From: Achromobacter spanius
GTDB taxonomy: Bacteria; Pseudomonadota; Gammaproteobacteria; Burkholderiales; Burkholderiaceae_B
DNA: 64,000 bases
Direction: 5' to 3'
Assembly: GCF_029637605.1 (NCBI RefSeq)
Contig: NZ_CP121261.1
Span: 3,162,001-3,226,000, forward strand
The position numbers and the translations under genes are program-made. Of this stretch, positions 36,631 through 45,372 are shown one piece after another. Numbering within the stretch: position 1 is the first letter of the stretch; each line of letters begins with the position of its first letter. The notes beneath the pieces are model-generated. The model did not search any database, was not told the DNA's origin, and saw nothing but the letters and a program-made list of their open reading frames with translations.

Positions 36631-36662
36631 GCAGAGGCGCTTATTCGCAGAGGCGCTTATTC
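36631..36662. repeat. 16-bp tandem duplication at the DyP stop codon
   Basis: Two exact copies of GCAGAGGCGCTTATTC side by side (36631-36646 and 36647-36662). The second copy carries the TAA stop of the peroxidase gene; the first lies in its 3' flank. Confidence 0.9.
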
Positions 36663-37664
36663 TTGAGCCGGCACGCCCGCCGTCGCCGGCGCGGCGTCGT
36701 CCTGCGCCATGGCCGCCACGGCGGGGCGCGACGCCAGTTCCTCCAGCAGATCCGCCGACGGCACGAAGAACAGCCCGCCCGTCACCGCGCGGCTGTAGTC
36801 CAGCAAGCGGTCGTAGTTGCCCGCCGGACGGCCCACGAACATGTTTTCCAGCATCTGCTCGATCGGCGCGGGTGTACGCGCGTAGCCGATGAAATACGTG
36901 CCGAATTCGCCCATGCCCGCGCGGCCGAATGGCATGTTGTCGCGCAGGATCTTGATTTCCTGGCCATTCTCTTCCAGCGTGGTCAAGGCGCTGTGGGACG
37001 ACGCCGGCTTGATGTCGTCGTCCAGTTCCACGTTGGACAGCTTGTGCCGGCCGATGACGCCTTCCTGGCTTTCCACGGTCAGCGCATTCCACGCGGCCAT
37101 GTCGTGCAGGTACTTCTGCACCAGCACGTAGCTGCCGCCCGCGAACTCGGGGTCTTCATCGCCGATGACCGTGAAATGCACGGCTTCGCGCCCTTCGGGG
37201 TTTTCGGTGCCGTCGACAAAGCCGATGATGGCGCGGCGGTCGAAGTAGCGGAAACCGTGCACTTCATCCACCACCGTCACTGCGTCGCCCAGGCCGTCCA
37301 TCAACAAGGTCGCCACTTCAAAGCACAGGTCCATGGCGTCGGCGCGGATGTGCAGCAGGATGTCGCCCGGGGTCGACACGGCCACGCGCTCGCCATCGCC
37401 GAAGACGCGGAACGGGTGCAGGTTGGCGGGGCGTGGCTGCCCGAACAGGGCGTCCCAGGCGTTGGAACCGAACGCGCACACACAGGACAGGTTTTCCAAG
37501 GGCGAGCGCGTATTGACGGTACGCACGCGGGCCGCCACGTCTTCGCACCAGGCCCGCACGGTGGCGGCGGCGTCGGCGCCGGGGTTGATCGTGGCCACGA
37601 TAAAGATGGCGTGGCGCGTCGTGGGGCTGTGGACGGCTTGGGATTCAGGCGGAAAATCGGGCAT
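36657..37664 (-). CDS. DyP-type haem peroxidase
   Basis: Dye-decolourising peroxidase of 335 residues. It carries the distal GFVDGTENP motif (GxxDG), the proximal haem ligand His in IKPASSH, and the distal Arg in KILRDNMPFG. The C-terminal VTGGLFFVPS segment matches the YfeX-like class. There is no signal peptide, so it acts in the cytosol or is loaded into an encapsulin; no encapsulin gene is nearby. I took the ATG at 37664; the open frame extends to a TTG at 37676. The tail after residue 315 is Ala-rich and unconserved. Confidence 0.92.
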   Translation of the reverse strand: MPDFPPESQAVHSPTTRHAIFIVATINPGADAAATVRAWCEDVAARVRTVNTRSPLENLSCVCAFGSNAWDALFGQPRPANLHPFRVFGDGERVAVSTPGDILLHIRADAMDLCFEVATLLMDGLGDAVTVVDEVHGFRYFDRRAIIGFVDGTENPEGREAVHFTVIGDEDPEFAGGSYVLVQKYLHDMAAWNALTVESQEGVIGRHKLSNVELDDDIKPASSHSALTTLEENGQEIKILRDNMPFGRAGMGEFGTYFIGYARTPAPIEQMLENMFVGRPAGNYDRLLDYSRAVTGGLFFVPSADLLEELASRPAVAAMAQDDAAPATAGVPAQE

Positions 37665-37814
37665 GGGAAGGCTCAAGAAGGCGAGGGAAATTCCGTCGAA
37701 ATTGTATCCGGCAGCCCCTACGCCTTCTTGAATGATTTAGCGCGGCGTTGAACGTTTTGTCGCTGGCCGCCCCGCGGGTCGTCCGCCCGGCCGCGTGGCT
37801 TAGAAGCGGTAGGC

Positions 37815-38579
37815 TTAGAAGCGGTACATCACGCCCACCGAACCGAACACATTGGTCTTGCGTTCGGTCAGCGGGCTGTCGCGCGCGTCGCCCAGCAGCG
37901 TGTTGACGCCGATGGTGGACACCGTGCTCCAGCTTGGGTTGATGCGATACGACCAGGTGGTGAACAAGGCCGCCGACTTGAAGCCGGAGGACGGCGAGTA
38001 CGTCGACAGGCCCTCGCGGCTGCGCGCGGCTTGCGATGAGGTCACGCCGAACCAGGTCTGCATGGCGTCATGGTTGGCCCATTCCGTGCTGACGCCCACC
38101 TGCACCGTATTCTGTTCGGTCTTGAGCGCCGCGTAGGACGCGCGCAGTTCCAGCGTGCCGCCATAGCCGCTGCGCGCCGCCTGCTTGTAGCCCGCGCCCA
38201 GCGAGTAGCGGCCCGGCCGCCATTCCACATAGGCCCCGTAGGCGGCGTGGAACTTGATGTCGTCCAGGCCTTTGGTGCGGTCGGCGTCGTCGGCCTTGCG
38301 CCCCAGGCTCAAGCCCACGAACACGCCTGCGTCAAGATCAGGCGCCAGGGACGTCTTCAAACCCATGGCGGGCAAGCCCATGCGGGGCGTGATGAAGAAA
38401 TTGCCAGACTGGTAGTTGATGAGCGGCACGGGCAGCGCGCGATATTCGCTGGACCCTTCGTAGACCGGAATGGCTCCGACCCCTAATCCTATGCCGTTGG
38501 TGGCCTGCGCCTGCGCGGCGCCGGCGCCGCCAAACACCGCGCCGGCCATCAGGCCTCTTGCTACTATACCCATCCGCAT
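37815..38579 (-). CDS. MipA/OmpV outer-membrane protein
   Basis: Outer-membrane beta barrel of 254 residues with a signal peptide (about 1-24, AQA|QAT) and the family features: GLGVGAIPVYEGSSEYRALPVPLINY, FFITPRMGLPAMG and terminal MYRF. The ATG at 38579 has AAGGA 8 bases upstream. MipA of E. coli is a murein-hydrolase scaffold; most homologues have unknown roles. It diverges from a QseB/QseC-like two-component system, an arrangement seen often, and may be its target. Confidence 0.9.
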   Translation of the reverse strand: MRMGIVARGLMAGAVFGGAGAAQAQATNGIGLGVGAIPVYEGSSEYRALPVPLINYQSGNFFITPRMGLPAMGLKTSLAPDLDAGVFVGLSLGRKADDADRTKGLDDIKFHAAYGAYVEWRPGRYSLGAGYKQAARSGYGGTLELRASYAALKTEQNTVQVGVSTEWANHDAMQTWFGVTSSQAARSREGLSTYSPSSGFKSAALFTTWSYRINPSWSTVSTIGVNTLLGDARDSPLTERKTNVFGSVGVMYRF

Positions 38580-38654
38580 CAGGGCTTCCTTTCGTTCATG
38601 ACAGTGGCCGTGGGCAAGCGCCCCGGGATTGGCCTGCATTGTCCTGATCAACTT

Positions 38655-38670
38655 TTAAAATTTCTTTAAG
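38655..38670. promoter_or_regulatory. Direct repeat, candidate response-regulator box
   Basis: TTAAA-N6-TTAAG with an 11-bp period in the 130-base divergent gap between mipA and the response regulator. On the minus strand it reads CTTAA-N6-TTTAA, the half-site form and spacing of PmrA/QseB-type boxes. Binding by the adjacent regulator is inferred. Confidence 0.5.
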
Positions 38671-38709
38671 ACCCCGCCGCGTCGTGCCTGACGGCGCTCT
38701 GGAGTGTGC

Positions 38710-39378
38710 GTGCGTATCCTGCTTGTCGAAGACGATCCCATGCTTGGCGATGCCTTGCGTGCGGGCCTGGCCGAAGACGGGGCCGACGTGGACTGGGCAC
38801 GCTCCTTGCCCGAGGCGCAACTGGCGCTGGTGGACCACGGCTATCAAGCCGTGCTGCTGGACCTGGGCTTGGCCGCCGGTAGCGGGCTGACGCTGCTCAA
38901 GACGTTGCGCGGCCGTTTCGATACCACCCCCGTACTGATCATCACCGCGCGCGACCGGCTGAGCGAACGCATCCAGGGGCTGGACGCGGGCGCCGACGAT
39001 TACCTGGTCAAGCCGTTTCAACTGGACGAACTGCTGGCCCGCCTGCGCGCCGTGCTTCGACGCAGCAGCAACAGCGTGGTGTCGGCGCTGCGCTGCCGCG
39101 ACGTGGTGCTTGAACCCGCGGGCCGCGTCGTCAAACGCGGCGGCCAGGAAGTCAGCCTTAGCGCGCATGAATATCACACGCTGCTGGCGCTGATGCAGCG
39201 CATGGGCCACACCGTCAGCCGCGACCAGTTGGAAGTGGCGGTATACGGCAGCAGCGGCACCATCGAAAGCAACACCGTGGCGGTGTACATCCATCAACTG
39301 CGGCGCAAGCTGGGCGAGGGGCTGATCGAAACGCAGCACGGCCTGGGCTATCGCATGGTGGCGGGCGCCGCGCCATGA
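38710..39378 (+). CDS. OmpR-family response regulator (QseB-like)
   Basis: DNA-binding response regulator of 222 residues starting at GTG (38710), preceded by GGAG 5 bases upstream. The receiver has the acidic pair EDD near residue 8, phosphoacceptor Asp in LLDLGLAAGSG near 51, and the lysine of LVKPF. A winged-helix output domain (about 125-215, ESNTVAVYIHQLRRKLG) follows. The kinase gene overlaps by four bases. It resembles QseB/PmrA in sequence; the signal is unknown. Confidence 0.93.
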   Translation: MRILLVEDDPMLGDALRAGLAEDGADVDWARSLPEAQLALVDHGYQAVLLDLGLAAGSGLTLLKTLRGRFDTTPVLIITARDRLSERIQGLDAGADDYLVKPFQLDELLARLRAVLRRSSNSVVSALRCRDVVLEPAGRVVKRGGQEVSLSAHEYHTLLALMQRMGHTVSRDQLEVAVYGSSGTIESNTVAVYIHQLRRKLGEGLIETQHGLGYRMVAGAAP

Positions 39379-40742
39379 CGACGCTACGCAGACGGTTGGC
39401 AATCACCCTGCTGCTGGCCATGCTGGCCACCTGGTTGATCGCGGTCTTGCTGGTCTATGTGCAGCAGACGCGCGCGGAAACCGGCATGCTGGACCAAAGC
39501 GTGCGCTACGGCGCGCAAAAGGTGCTGCTGTCGCTGCCCACCAGCCTGCTGCAAGCCGAGCCCTTGCACGAAGACCGTTTCGAGTTGCCCGCGTCCACCC
39601 ACTTCGATGGGGAAACCTCCAACTTCCAGGTCTGGTCCTTGGCCGACAAGCGGCTGATCGTGCGCTCGCCGACCGCGCCCGATGCCCCCATGGTGCAGAG
39701 CTTTGAAGACAGTTTCCAGGACGTCACGGTGCGCGGCGAATCCTGGCGCGTCTACGCCTTGTCGGATGCGGACAGGCTGGTGCAGGTGCAGTTCGCCAAG
39801 TCGGTCGATAAGTTGCAGGACGACACCGTGACGCGCATGTGGAACGGGCTGTGGTTCTTCAGCGCGCTTTTCCTGGCGCTGACGGGCCTGACGTGGCTGG
39901 TGATCCGCCGCGCCTTCCGCCCCGTGGACCGCGCGCGAGACGCCATCGTGAACCGCACCGGCATGGACCTGACCCCGGTGCCCACCGCGGGCATGCCGGG
40001 CGAACTGCGGCCTTTCATCGGGGCCATCAACGGCTTGCTGGAACGCCTGTCGGCGTCGCTGGACCGGGAACGGCGCTTTCTGGCCGACGCCGCGCACGAA
40101 CTGCGCACGCCGCTGGCGGCGCTAAGCGCCTACGCGGACCTGGCCTTGCGCAGCGACAGCGAGCCGGCGCGCGGCCAGGCGGTGCAACAACTGCGCCATG
40201 TTGCGTTGCGCACGTCGCGGCTGGCTGAACAGTTGCTGGAACAGGCGCGCATGCAAGCGCAGGGCGAAGGCGATATCGAGCCCGTGCCGCTGGACCACCT
40301 GGTGGAAATGATTGCGCGCGACAGCGAAGTGCTGGCCAACACCAAGCAACAACGCATCGTCCTGGACACCCATGCCATCACCCTGCCTGGCAACGTCGAC
40401 GCGCTGGGGGTGCTGGTGCGCAACCTGCTGGACAATGCCTTGCGCTACACACCGGAAGGCGGCTGCGTGAAAGTCAGTTGCGGCCCGCTGCCGCAAGGCG
40501 GCGCCCATCTGACCGTGGCGGACAACGGACCCGGCATTGCCGTCACCGAACGCGATCGCGTGTTCGACCGTTTCTACCGCGTGCCCGGCGCCACCGAGCG
40601 CGGCAGCGGCATCGGCTTGTCGCTGGTAGCGCAGATTGCGGCGTGCCACGGCGCGCGCGTGGAATGGGGGCCGGGACTGGACGGCCGCGGCGTCGGAATC
40701 ACCATCCATTTCGCCCAGATTCTCGCGCCCCTTCGGGTATAG
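39375..40742 (+). CDS. Two-component sensor kinase (QseC/TctE-like)
   Basis: Inner-membrane histidine kinase of 455 residues: helix about 9-30, periplasmic sensor about 31-155, second helix about 158-178, HAMP, HisKA with phosphorylated His in DAAHELRTPLAAL (near 239), and HATPase with LLDNALRYTPEGG, DNGPGI and GSGIGLSL. Its ATG overlaps the regulator stop (ATGA), so the two are co-translated. The signal is unknown; the mipA gene across the divergent promoter is the likely target. Confidence 0.93.
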   Translation: MTTLRRRLAITLLLAMLATWLIAVLLVYVQQTRAETGMLDQSVRYGAQKVLLSLPTSLLQAEPLHEDRFELPASTHFDGETSNFQVWSLADKRLIVRSPTAPDAPMVQSFEDSFQDVTVRGESWRVYALSDADRLVQVQFAKSVDKLQDDTVTRMWNGLWFFSALFLALTGLTWLVIRRAFRPVDRARDAIVNRTGMDLTPVPTAGMPGELRPFIGAINGLLERLSASLDRERRFLADAAHELRTPLAALSAYADLALRSDSEPARGQAVQQLRHVALRTSRLAEQLLEQARMQAQGEGDIEPVPLDHLVEMIARDSEVLANTKQQRIVLDTHAITLPGNVDALGVLVRNLLDNALRYTPEGGCVKVSCGPLPQGGAHLTVADNGPGIAVTERDRVFDRFYRVPGATERGSGIGLSLVAQIAACHGARVEWGPGLDGRGVGITIHFAQILAPLRV

Positions 40743-40782
40743 TCTGGAACTCTTTGCCGCCCCCCAGGAAACCCGCGCCACC

Positions 40783-41439
40783 ATGACCAGCGCCCGCGAT
40801 CTTGTCTATGCGGAACTACGCCGCCGGCTGATGTCGGGCGTGTTCCTGCCCGGTGAACGGCTGCGCGAAGAACACATTGCGGCCGAGCTTGCCGTCAGCC
40901 GCACGCCGGTGCGCAGCGCCATCGAACGGCTGGTGGCTGATGGCCTGGTCAAGCGCGAAGGCCGGCGCGGCGCCGAGGTATTGGGCTGGGTGGACCGCGA
41001 CATCAACGAAGCGTTCGAACTGCGCCTGCTGCTGGAACCCTATGCCGCGCGCAGCGCCGCCGAACGCGCCACGCCCGAACAGATCGACCAGCTTGAACAG
41101 ATCAACCAGCGCATGCTGGACGCGGTGATGTCGGACGACGCCGACAAGGTGGCGCGCGTGCAGCACTGCAACAACCTTTTCCACCACGCGCTGCTTGACG
41201 CGGCGCAGTCCGCACGGGTGCGCAACATGGTGGAAAACCTGCTGGACATGCCGATCATCATCGGCTCGTTCTACTTCTACACGCAGGACGACATGCTGCG
41301 CAGCGTGGAACACCACAGGCAGATCATCGCGGCCGTGCGCGCGCGGGATCCGGGCTGCGCCGACATCGCCATGCGTTTTCACCTGACGTCCACGCACCTG
41401 CTGTTTCGCAGCCAGCGCAAGCCGCCGGCGGACGCGTAG
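40783..41439 (+). CDS. GntR-family regulator with FCD domain
   Basis: Repressor of 218 residues: GntR winged helix about 5-70 (LMSGVFLPGERLREEHIAAEL, VSRTPVRSAIERL) and an FCD ligand domain about 78-205 with the metal-ligand pattern (the NNLFHHALLDAA and SVEHHRQIIAA histidines). FCD regulators usually sense small organic acids. It follows the kinase by 40 bases, but its function fits better with the dehydrogenase-Bug-RraA unit at 41816-44521, which it could repress. Confidence 0.92.
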   Translation: MTSARDLVYAELRRRLMSGVFLPGERLREEHIAAELAVSRTPVRSAIERLVADGLVKREGRRGAEVLGWVDRDINEAFELRLLLEPYAARSAAERATPEQIDQLEQINQRMLDAVMSDDADKVARVQHCNNLFHHALLDAAQSARVRNMVENLLDMPIIIGSFYFYTQDDMLRSVEHHRQIIAAVRARDPGCADIAMRFHLTSTHLLFRSQRKPPADA

Positions 41440-41457
41440 GGGTGGCCCCTTTTCCTG

Positions 41458-41829
41458 ATGTCCTCTATGTATTCACCCCAGATTCTCGTTGCCCTGTTCG
41501 TGCTGCTGCTTGCCGTGGCCATTCCGCTTGTGACCATCGTGGTGCAACTGTTCCGGCTGGCGCAGTGGGCGTCACAAGGAGACCCGGCCACGCGCGGCGA
41601 GCCCCCGCGCTTCACGGGGCCGGTGCTGGCGCTGTTGTTCAGCGCGCTGGCCGCCAGCGATTTCACGGGGATTGAGCCGCTGCGCAGCATTGCCGAACAC
41701 AACCCGGTGCCGCTGGCCGCGCGCGCCTACTTCACGGTAGCGATGCTGGTGCTGGCGGTGCTGTCGTGGGCCTACGGCGGCGCGGTGATGGACCGGCTGC
41801 TGCGCAGGCTGGGGTTCAAGCGGGCTTGA
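41458..41829 (+). CDS. Small membrane protein, unknown function
   Basis: Protein of 123 residues with hydrophobic segments at about 8-31, 52-67 and 88-110 and a basic C-terminus (RLLRRLGFKRA). I do not recognise a family. It follows the GntR gene by 18 bases, so co-transcription is likely, and its last 14 bases overlap the 3' end of the convergent RraA-like gene. Codon use is normal for the window. Confidence 0.75.
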   Translation: MSSMYSPQILVALFVLLLAVAIPLVTIVVQLFRLAQWASQGDPATRGEPPRFTGPVLALLFSALAASDFTGIEPLRSIAEHNPVPLAARAYFTVAMLVLAVLSWAYGGAVMDRLLRRLGFKRA

Positions 41830-42487
41830 AGCCCTGCGCCTTCATCCGCGCGTCGATCCACGACGTGTCCAGCGTGCCGGCGGCAATCTCCGCCATCATC
41901 CGCGCTTCCACTTCCTGCTTGGCCGTCGCCGCTTTATAGATCGCGTCCACCTGCTCATATGGCACGCACAGCAGGCCGTCTTCATCGCCCAGGATCAGGT
42001 CACCCGGCGTGATCGTCATGCCGTCCAGCGCAATCACCGTATTGATCTCGCCCGGGCCGTCCTTGTAGGGGCCGCGATGCGTGATGCCGGCCGCGTACAC
42101 CGGAAACGAACCCCGGCGGATCGCACCGCAATCGCGAATGGCGCCGTTGATCACAATGCCGGCCAGGCCGCGAGTTTGCGCGTAGGTCGTCATGATTTCA
42201 CCGATGATGGCGTTGGTGAGGTCGCCGCCCGCGTCCACCACCACCACGTCGCCCGGCTGGGCCAGTTCCAGCGCCTTGTGCACCAGCAGGTTGTCGCCGG
42301 GGCGCGTACGCACCGTCAGCGCGGGGCCGGCCAGCAAGGTGCCGTCGTGCATGGGTCGCAGGCGCGCCCCACCCGCCGTCATGCGCCACATGCAATCGCT
42401 GATGTTGGCCACCGGAATCGGGCGGAATTTCTCTACCACTTCGCTGCTGACCGCACGCGCGCGCGGGTGGATGTCAAAGCCGATCAT
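41816..42487 (-). CDS. RraA-like / HMG-aldolase-family protein
   Basis: Protein of 223 residues in the RraA/4-carboxy-4-hydroxy-2-oxoadipate aldolase fold. The core motifs GDNLLVHKAL, GDVVVVDAGG, GIVINGAIRDCGAI (Arg-Asp pair for metal and pyruvate binding) and VTPGDLILGDEDG-like GDLILGDEDGLLCVP are visible. Carrying the aldolase Arg-Asp pattern suggests cleavage of a hydroxy-oxo diacid rather than RNase E regulation. It is the third gene of the unit with the dehydrogenase and the Bug protein; 31 bases separate it from the latter. Confidence 0.87.
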   Translation of the reverse strand: MIGFDIHPRARAVSSEVVEKFRPIPVANISDCMWRMTAGGARLRPMHDGTLLAGPALTVRTRPGDNLLVHKALELAQPGDVVVVDAGGDLTNAIIGEIMTTYAQTRGLAGIVINGAIRDCGAIRRGSFPVYAAGITHRGPYKDGPGEINTVIALDGMTITPGDLILGDEDGLLCVPYEQVDAIYKAATAKQEVEARMMAEIAAGTLDTSWIDARMKAQGFKPA

Positions 42488-42518
42488 GAGGTGCTCCTGT
42501 TGCTGTCGATGTGGGAGG

Positions 42519-43487
42519 TCATTGCTTGGGAATGCCGGCTTCCTGCACGACCTTGCCGAACACGTCGTGGTCGGCGCGATGGCGCTTGGCCAGATCTTCC
42601 GGCGTGCCCGCCATGACGCTGTAACCGGCGTCTTCCAGTTTCTTCACCAGTTCCGGCTTGGCCTGCGAGGCGTTCAGCGCCTTGTTCAGCGTGGCCACCA
42701 CGTCGTCGGGCGTCTTGCCCGGCGCCATCAGCCCCCACCAGATGGTCTGGTTGATGGACTTGAAACCGCTTTCAGCGAAGGTGGGCACATCGGGCAAGGC
42801 GGGCGAACGGGCGTCCGCCACCACGGCCAGCGCGCGCACCTTGCCGCCACGGATCTGCGGCAACAGCGATGCGACGGAACCCGTGTAGAGGTCGATGCGG
42901 CCGCTGGCCAGATCAGGAAACGCTTGCGACCAGCCGCGATACGGCACGTGCATCAGTTCCATGCCCGCCGCCTTGCGCCACAGATGGCCGATCAAATCAC
43001 CGCTGCCGCCGATGCCGGGAATGCCCAGCGACACCTGCCCGGGGCGCGCCTTGGCGGCCTTCACCACGTCATCCAGCGTCTTGTAGGGCGAATCGGGCAC
43101 CACCACGAACACGCTGGGTGACGACGCCACCAGGCCCACCGGTTTGAAGTCCTTGAAGGTGTCGTAGCTGAGCTTGTTGTAGAGCCACGGGTTCAGCACG
43201 ATGTTGTCCGTTTGCGCCATGACCAGCGTGTGGCCGTCCGGCTTGGCGCGCGCCGTGGCGTCCAGCGCCAGGTTGCCGCCCGCGCCCGGCTTGTTTTCCA
43301 CCACGATATTCCAGCCGGTGTCCTGCGCGATGGCCGTGCCGATCATGCGGGTCAGCGTGTCGGTGCCGCCGCCAGGCGGAAAGGGGGAGATCAGCGTGAT
43401 CGGGGCCGAGCCCATGTCGGCGGCGCCGGCCGCGGCCGACGAGACGAGCAGCGTGGTGGCCACCAGCAGTTTTTTCAGGGACGTCAT
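42519..43487 (-). CDS. Bug/TctC-type solute-binding protein
   Basis: Periplasmic binding protein of 322 residues with a signal peptide (about 1-23, AGA|ADM) and the Bug-family signature ITLISPFPPGGGTD, then VVENKPGAGGNLALDATARAK split across the hinge. Bug proteins bind carboxylates and are greatly expanded in Bordetella and Achromobacter; many have no TctAB membrane partner nearby, as here. Neighbouring dehydrogenase and RraA-like genes suggest a dicarboxylate or hydroxy acid ligand. Confidence 0.93.
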   Translation of the reverse strand: MTSLKKLLVATTLLVSSAAAGAADMGSAPITLISPFPPGGGTDTLTRMIGTAIAQDTGWNIVVENKPGAGGNLALDATARAKPDGHTLVMAQTDNIVLNPWLYNKLSYDTFKDFKPVGLVASSPSVFVVVPDSPYKTLDDVVKAAKARPGQVSLGIPGIGGSGDLIGHLWRKAAGMELMHVPYRGWSQAFPDLASGRIDLYTGSVASLLPQIRGGKVRALAVVADARSPALPDVPTFAESGFKSINQTIWWGLMAPGKTPDDVVATLNKALNASQAKPELVKKLEDAGYSVMAGTPEDLAKRHRADHDVFGKVVQEAGIPKQ

Positions 43488-43582
43488 TGTCTTCCTCACT
43501 ATTTTGTATGGGATGGTTCGGGCGGCCCTCTTTGGGGCCGGTCCTTGGATCTTGAATCTTGTATCGGTCGCGCCGCGTGGGC

Positions 43583-43634
43583 AGCGTGGGTCAAAAGCGT
43601 GGGTCAAAAGCGCGGGTCAAAAACGCGGGGCAAG
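43583..43634. repeat. 13-bp tandem repeat
   Basis: Four head-to-tail copies of a 13-base unit: two exact AGCGTGGGTCAAA (43583-43608), one with a single change, and one degenerate. It fills part of the gap between the dehydrogenase and the Bug protein genes. Confidence 0.9.
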
Positions 43635-43642
43635 AACTCCCG

Positions 43643-44521
43643 TCAGGACGTCCGCGCAAGCGGTGTCAGCCAGGCCAGACGCGCTTCGACGGAATCCGGC
43701 ACGTTGAATGAGCCGGCCTTGCGCGCTGCTTCGATGCCCTGGGTGGTGCGCGCGAAGAGACGCTCCACGCCATCCAGCACCAAGGGCTGCAAGCCGGCTT
43801 CCACCAGCTGTTCACGGGCCTCGCGCACCTCGGCCAGGCGGCGCGGGGCGTGCAGCACGTGCGAACGCACGAAGGAATCCACGAAGGTGGTGAGCGGCGT
43901 GCGGTCCATGTCGGACAAGACCTCGTACAAGGACGCGCGCAGGCCCATGCTTTCAGCGGCCACCATGCATTCGACGGCCAGGCTTTCCATGCCTTTGGTC
44001 ATGATGCTGCGCAACAGCTTCAGGCGAACCGCATCGCCCGCCTGCCCGGCGATGGCCTGGGCCGGCGCGCCGCATCCGGCAGTGAACGCCACAACCGCTT
44101 CCGCGCCCGTTCCGGCGCAGAGCAGCGGCGTGCGCGCGCCCAACAGCGCGATGGCGCCCATGATGGCGACGTCGGTGTAAGGAATACCGGCCGACGCGGC
44201 AACGTCGGCGGCCGCGCGCATGTCCGCCGCGCTGGCGGTGGTGAAGTCGGCGTAAGCCGCGTCCTGGCGCAGATGCGGCAAAGCCTGCCGGGCGACCGCA
44301 AGCGCGGCGTGCCCGAACACGGCCGAGACCACGATGTCTGCCTCTTGCAGCCAGGCACCCGCTTCGGCATACAGCGCGCTGCCGAACGACTGCGCGCGCG
44401 CCTGCATCTCGGCGTCTTGCCGCAATTCGCAGATGCCCACGATCCGATGTCCGCCCGCCACCCAGGCCTCGGCATAGCAATTGCCCACTTCCCCACAACC
44501 TATCAATGCAATTTTCATCAT
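43643..44521 (-). CDS. NAD(P)-dependent dehydrogenase with DUF1932 domain
   Basis: Dehydrogenase of 292 residues of the 3-hydroxyacid/6-phosphogluconate type: N-terminal Rossmann motif IALIGCGEVGNCYA, a central helix with KLLRSIMTKGMESLAVE carrying the catalytic Lys, and a C-terminal DUF1932 domain. It probably oxidises a hydroxy acid. Two ATGs are adjacent (44521 and 44518). It is first in the minus-strand unit with the Bug protein and RraA-like aldolase: uptake, oxidation and cleavage of one organic acid is the likely theme. Confidence 0.88.
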   Translation of the reverse strand: MMKIALIGCGEVGNCYAEAWVAGGHRIVGICELRQDAEMQARAQSFGSALYAEAGAWLQEADIVVSAVFGHAALAVARQALPHLRQDAAYADFTTASAADMRAAADVAASAGIPYTDVAIMGAIALLGARTPLLCAGTGAEAVVAFTAGCGAPAQAIAGQAGDAVRLKLLRSIMTKGMESLAVECMVAAESMGLRASLYEVLSDMDRTPLTTFVDSFVRSHVLHAPRRLAEVREAREQLVEAGLQPLVLDGVERLFARTTQGIEAARKAGSFNVPDSVEARLAWLTPLARTS

Positions 44522-44527
44522 CGTAAG

Positions 44528-44628
44528 TACATTAAAAATACATACGGCGTTATAACGCACGAAAAAGGCGGGAATATACCCCGTGTAAACCCGTGGTTTT
44601 GCGTTGAATGGATACATTAAAAGTACAA
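44528..44628. promoter_or_regulatory. Divergent control region with direct repeats and a palindrome
   Basis: AT-rich gap between the dehydrogenase and the DUF1993 gene. It holds two near-identical elements, TACATTAAAAATACAT (44528-44543) and TACATTAAAAGTACAA (44613-44628), 85 bases apart in the same orientation, and a perfect palindrome GCGTTATAACGC (44547-44558). The FCD-type GntR at 40783 is the nearest candidate binder. Confidence 0.5.
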
Positions 44629-44729
44629 AATAGGCATCAGCACGGCAGTAGGCAATTGCTGGTAGTCTTGCCCCAGCCGCGCGGCCCAGCTGCCGCGCCC
44701 GCCTACCCTTATTCCCAAGCGAGTCCTCC

Positions 44730-45239
44730 ATGACCCACCCCCTGTACGACGCCTCCGTTCCCGTCATCAAGCAGATGCTGTCCGCCTTGTCCGACGTGCT
44801 GAAGAAGGCCGAAGCGCACGCCACCGCCAAGAACATCGACGCGGCCGCCTACCTGGGCGCGCGCCTGTACCCGGACATGTTCCCGCTGTCGCGCCAGGTG
44901 CAGATCGCCACCGACTTCGCGCGTGGCATCACGTCGCGCCTGACCAGCACCGAAGTGCCGTCCTGGCCCGAGGGCGAGGCCACGTTTGCCGACCTGCAAG
45001 CCTTGATCGCCAAGACGCTGGCGCACGTGGGCGCGTTCACGCCGGAACAATTCGCGCAAAGCGCCTCGCTGGAAATCGTGCTGCGTCCGGGCACCCCCAA
45101 GGAAAAGAAGCTGTCGGGCAGCGCCTACCTGCTGCACTACGGCCTGCCGCAGTTCTTCTTCCACGTCACCACGTCCTACGCGATCCTGCGCCACAACGGC
45201 ATCGAAGTGGGCAAGCGCGACTACATGGGTACGTACTAA
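44730..45239 (+). CDS. DUF1993 family protein
   Basis: Cytosolic protein of 169 residues with the DUF1993 pattern: ASVPVIKQMLSALSDVLKKAE at the start, LYPDMFPLSRQVQIATDFARG in the middle and HYGLPQFFFHVTTSYAILRHNGIE near the end. The fold is a four-helix DinB-like bundle whose reaction is unknown. The ATG at 44730 is preceded by a weak GAG site. It diverges from the dehydrogenase unit. Confidence 0.9.
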   Translation: MTHPLYDASVPVIKQMLSALSDVLKKAEAHATAKNIDAAAYLGARLYPDMFPLSRQVQIATDFARGITSRLTSTEVPSWPEGEATFADLQALIAKTLAHVGAFTPEQFAQSASLEIVLRPGTPKEKKLSGSAYLLHYGLPQFFFHVTTSYAILRHNGIEVGKRDYMGTY

Positions 45240-45327
45240 GTTGGTTTAACCGGTAAGCCCGCCCTCGCCCGTCAGGCGGGGGCCGACATCGTTGACGCTT
45301 TCCCTCGGCCTGCACTAAGTTCGCGTG

Positions 45328-45341
45328 ACGCAACGTTGCGT
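45328..45341 (+). promoter_or_regulatory. Palindromic operator candidate before the FAD monooxygenase
   Basis: ACGCAACGTTGCGT, a perfect 14-bp palindrome 31 bases before the start at 45373. A possible -35 TTGACG lies upstream in the same gap. No regulator gene is adjacent. Confidence 0.5.
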
Positions 45342-45372
45342 GATGCAGGCAGGCCCCGACAGGAGAGCCCGG

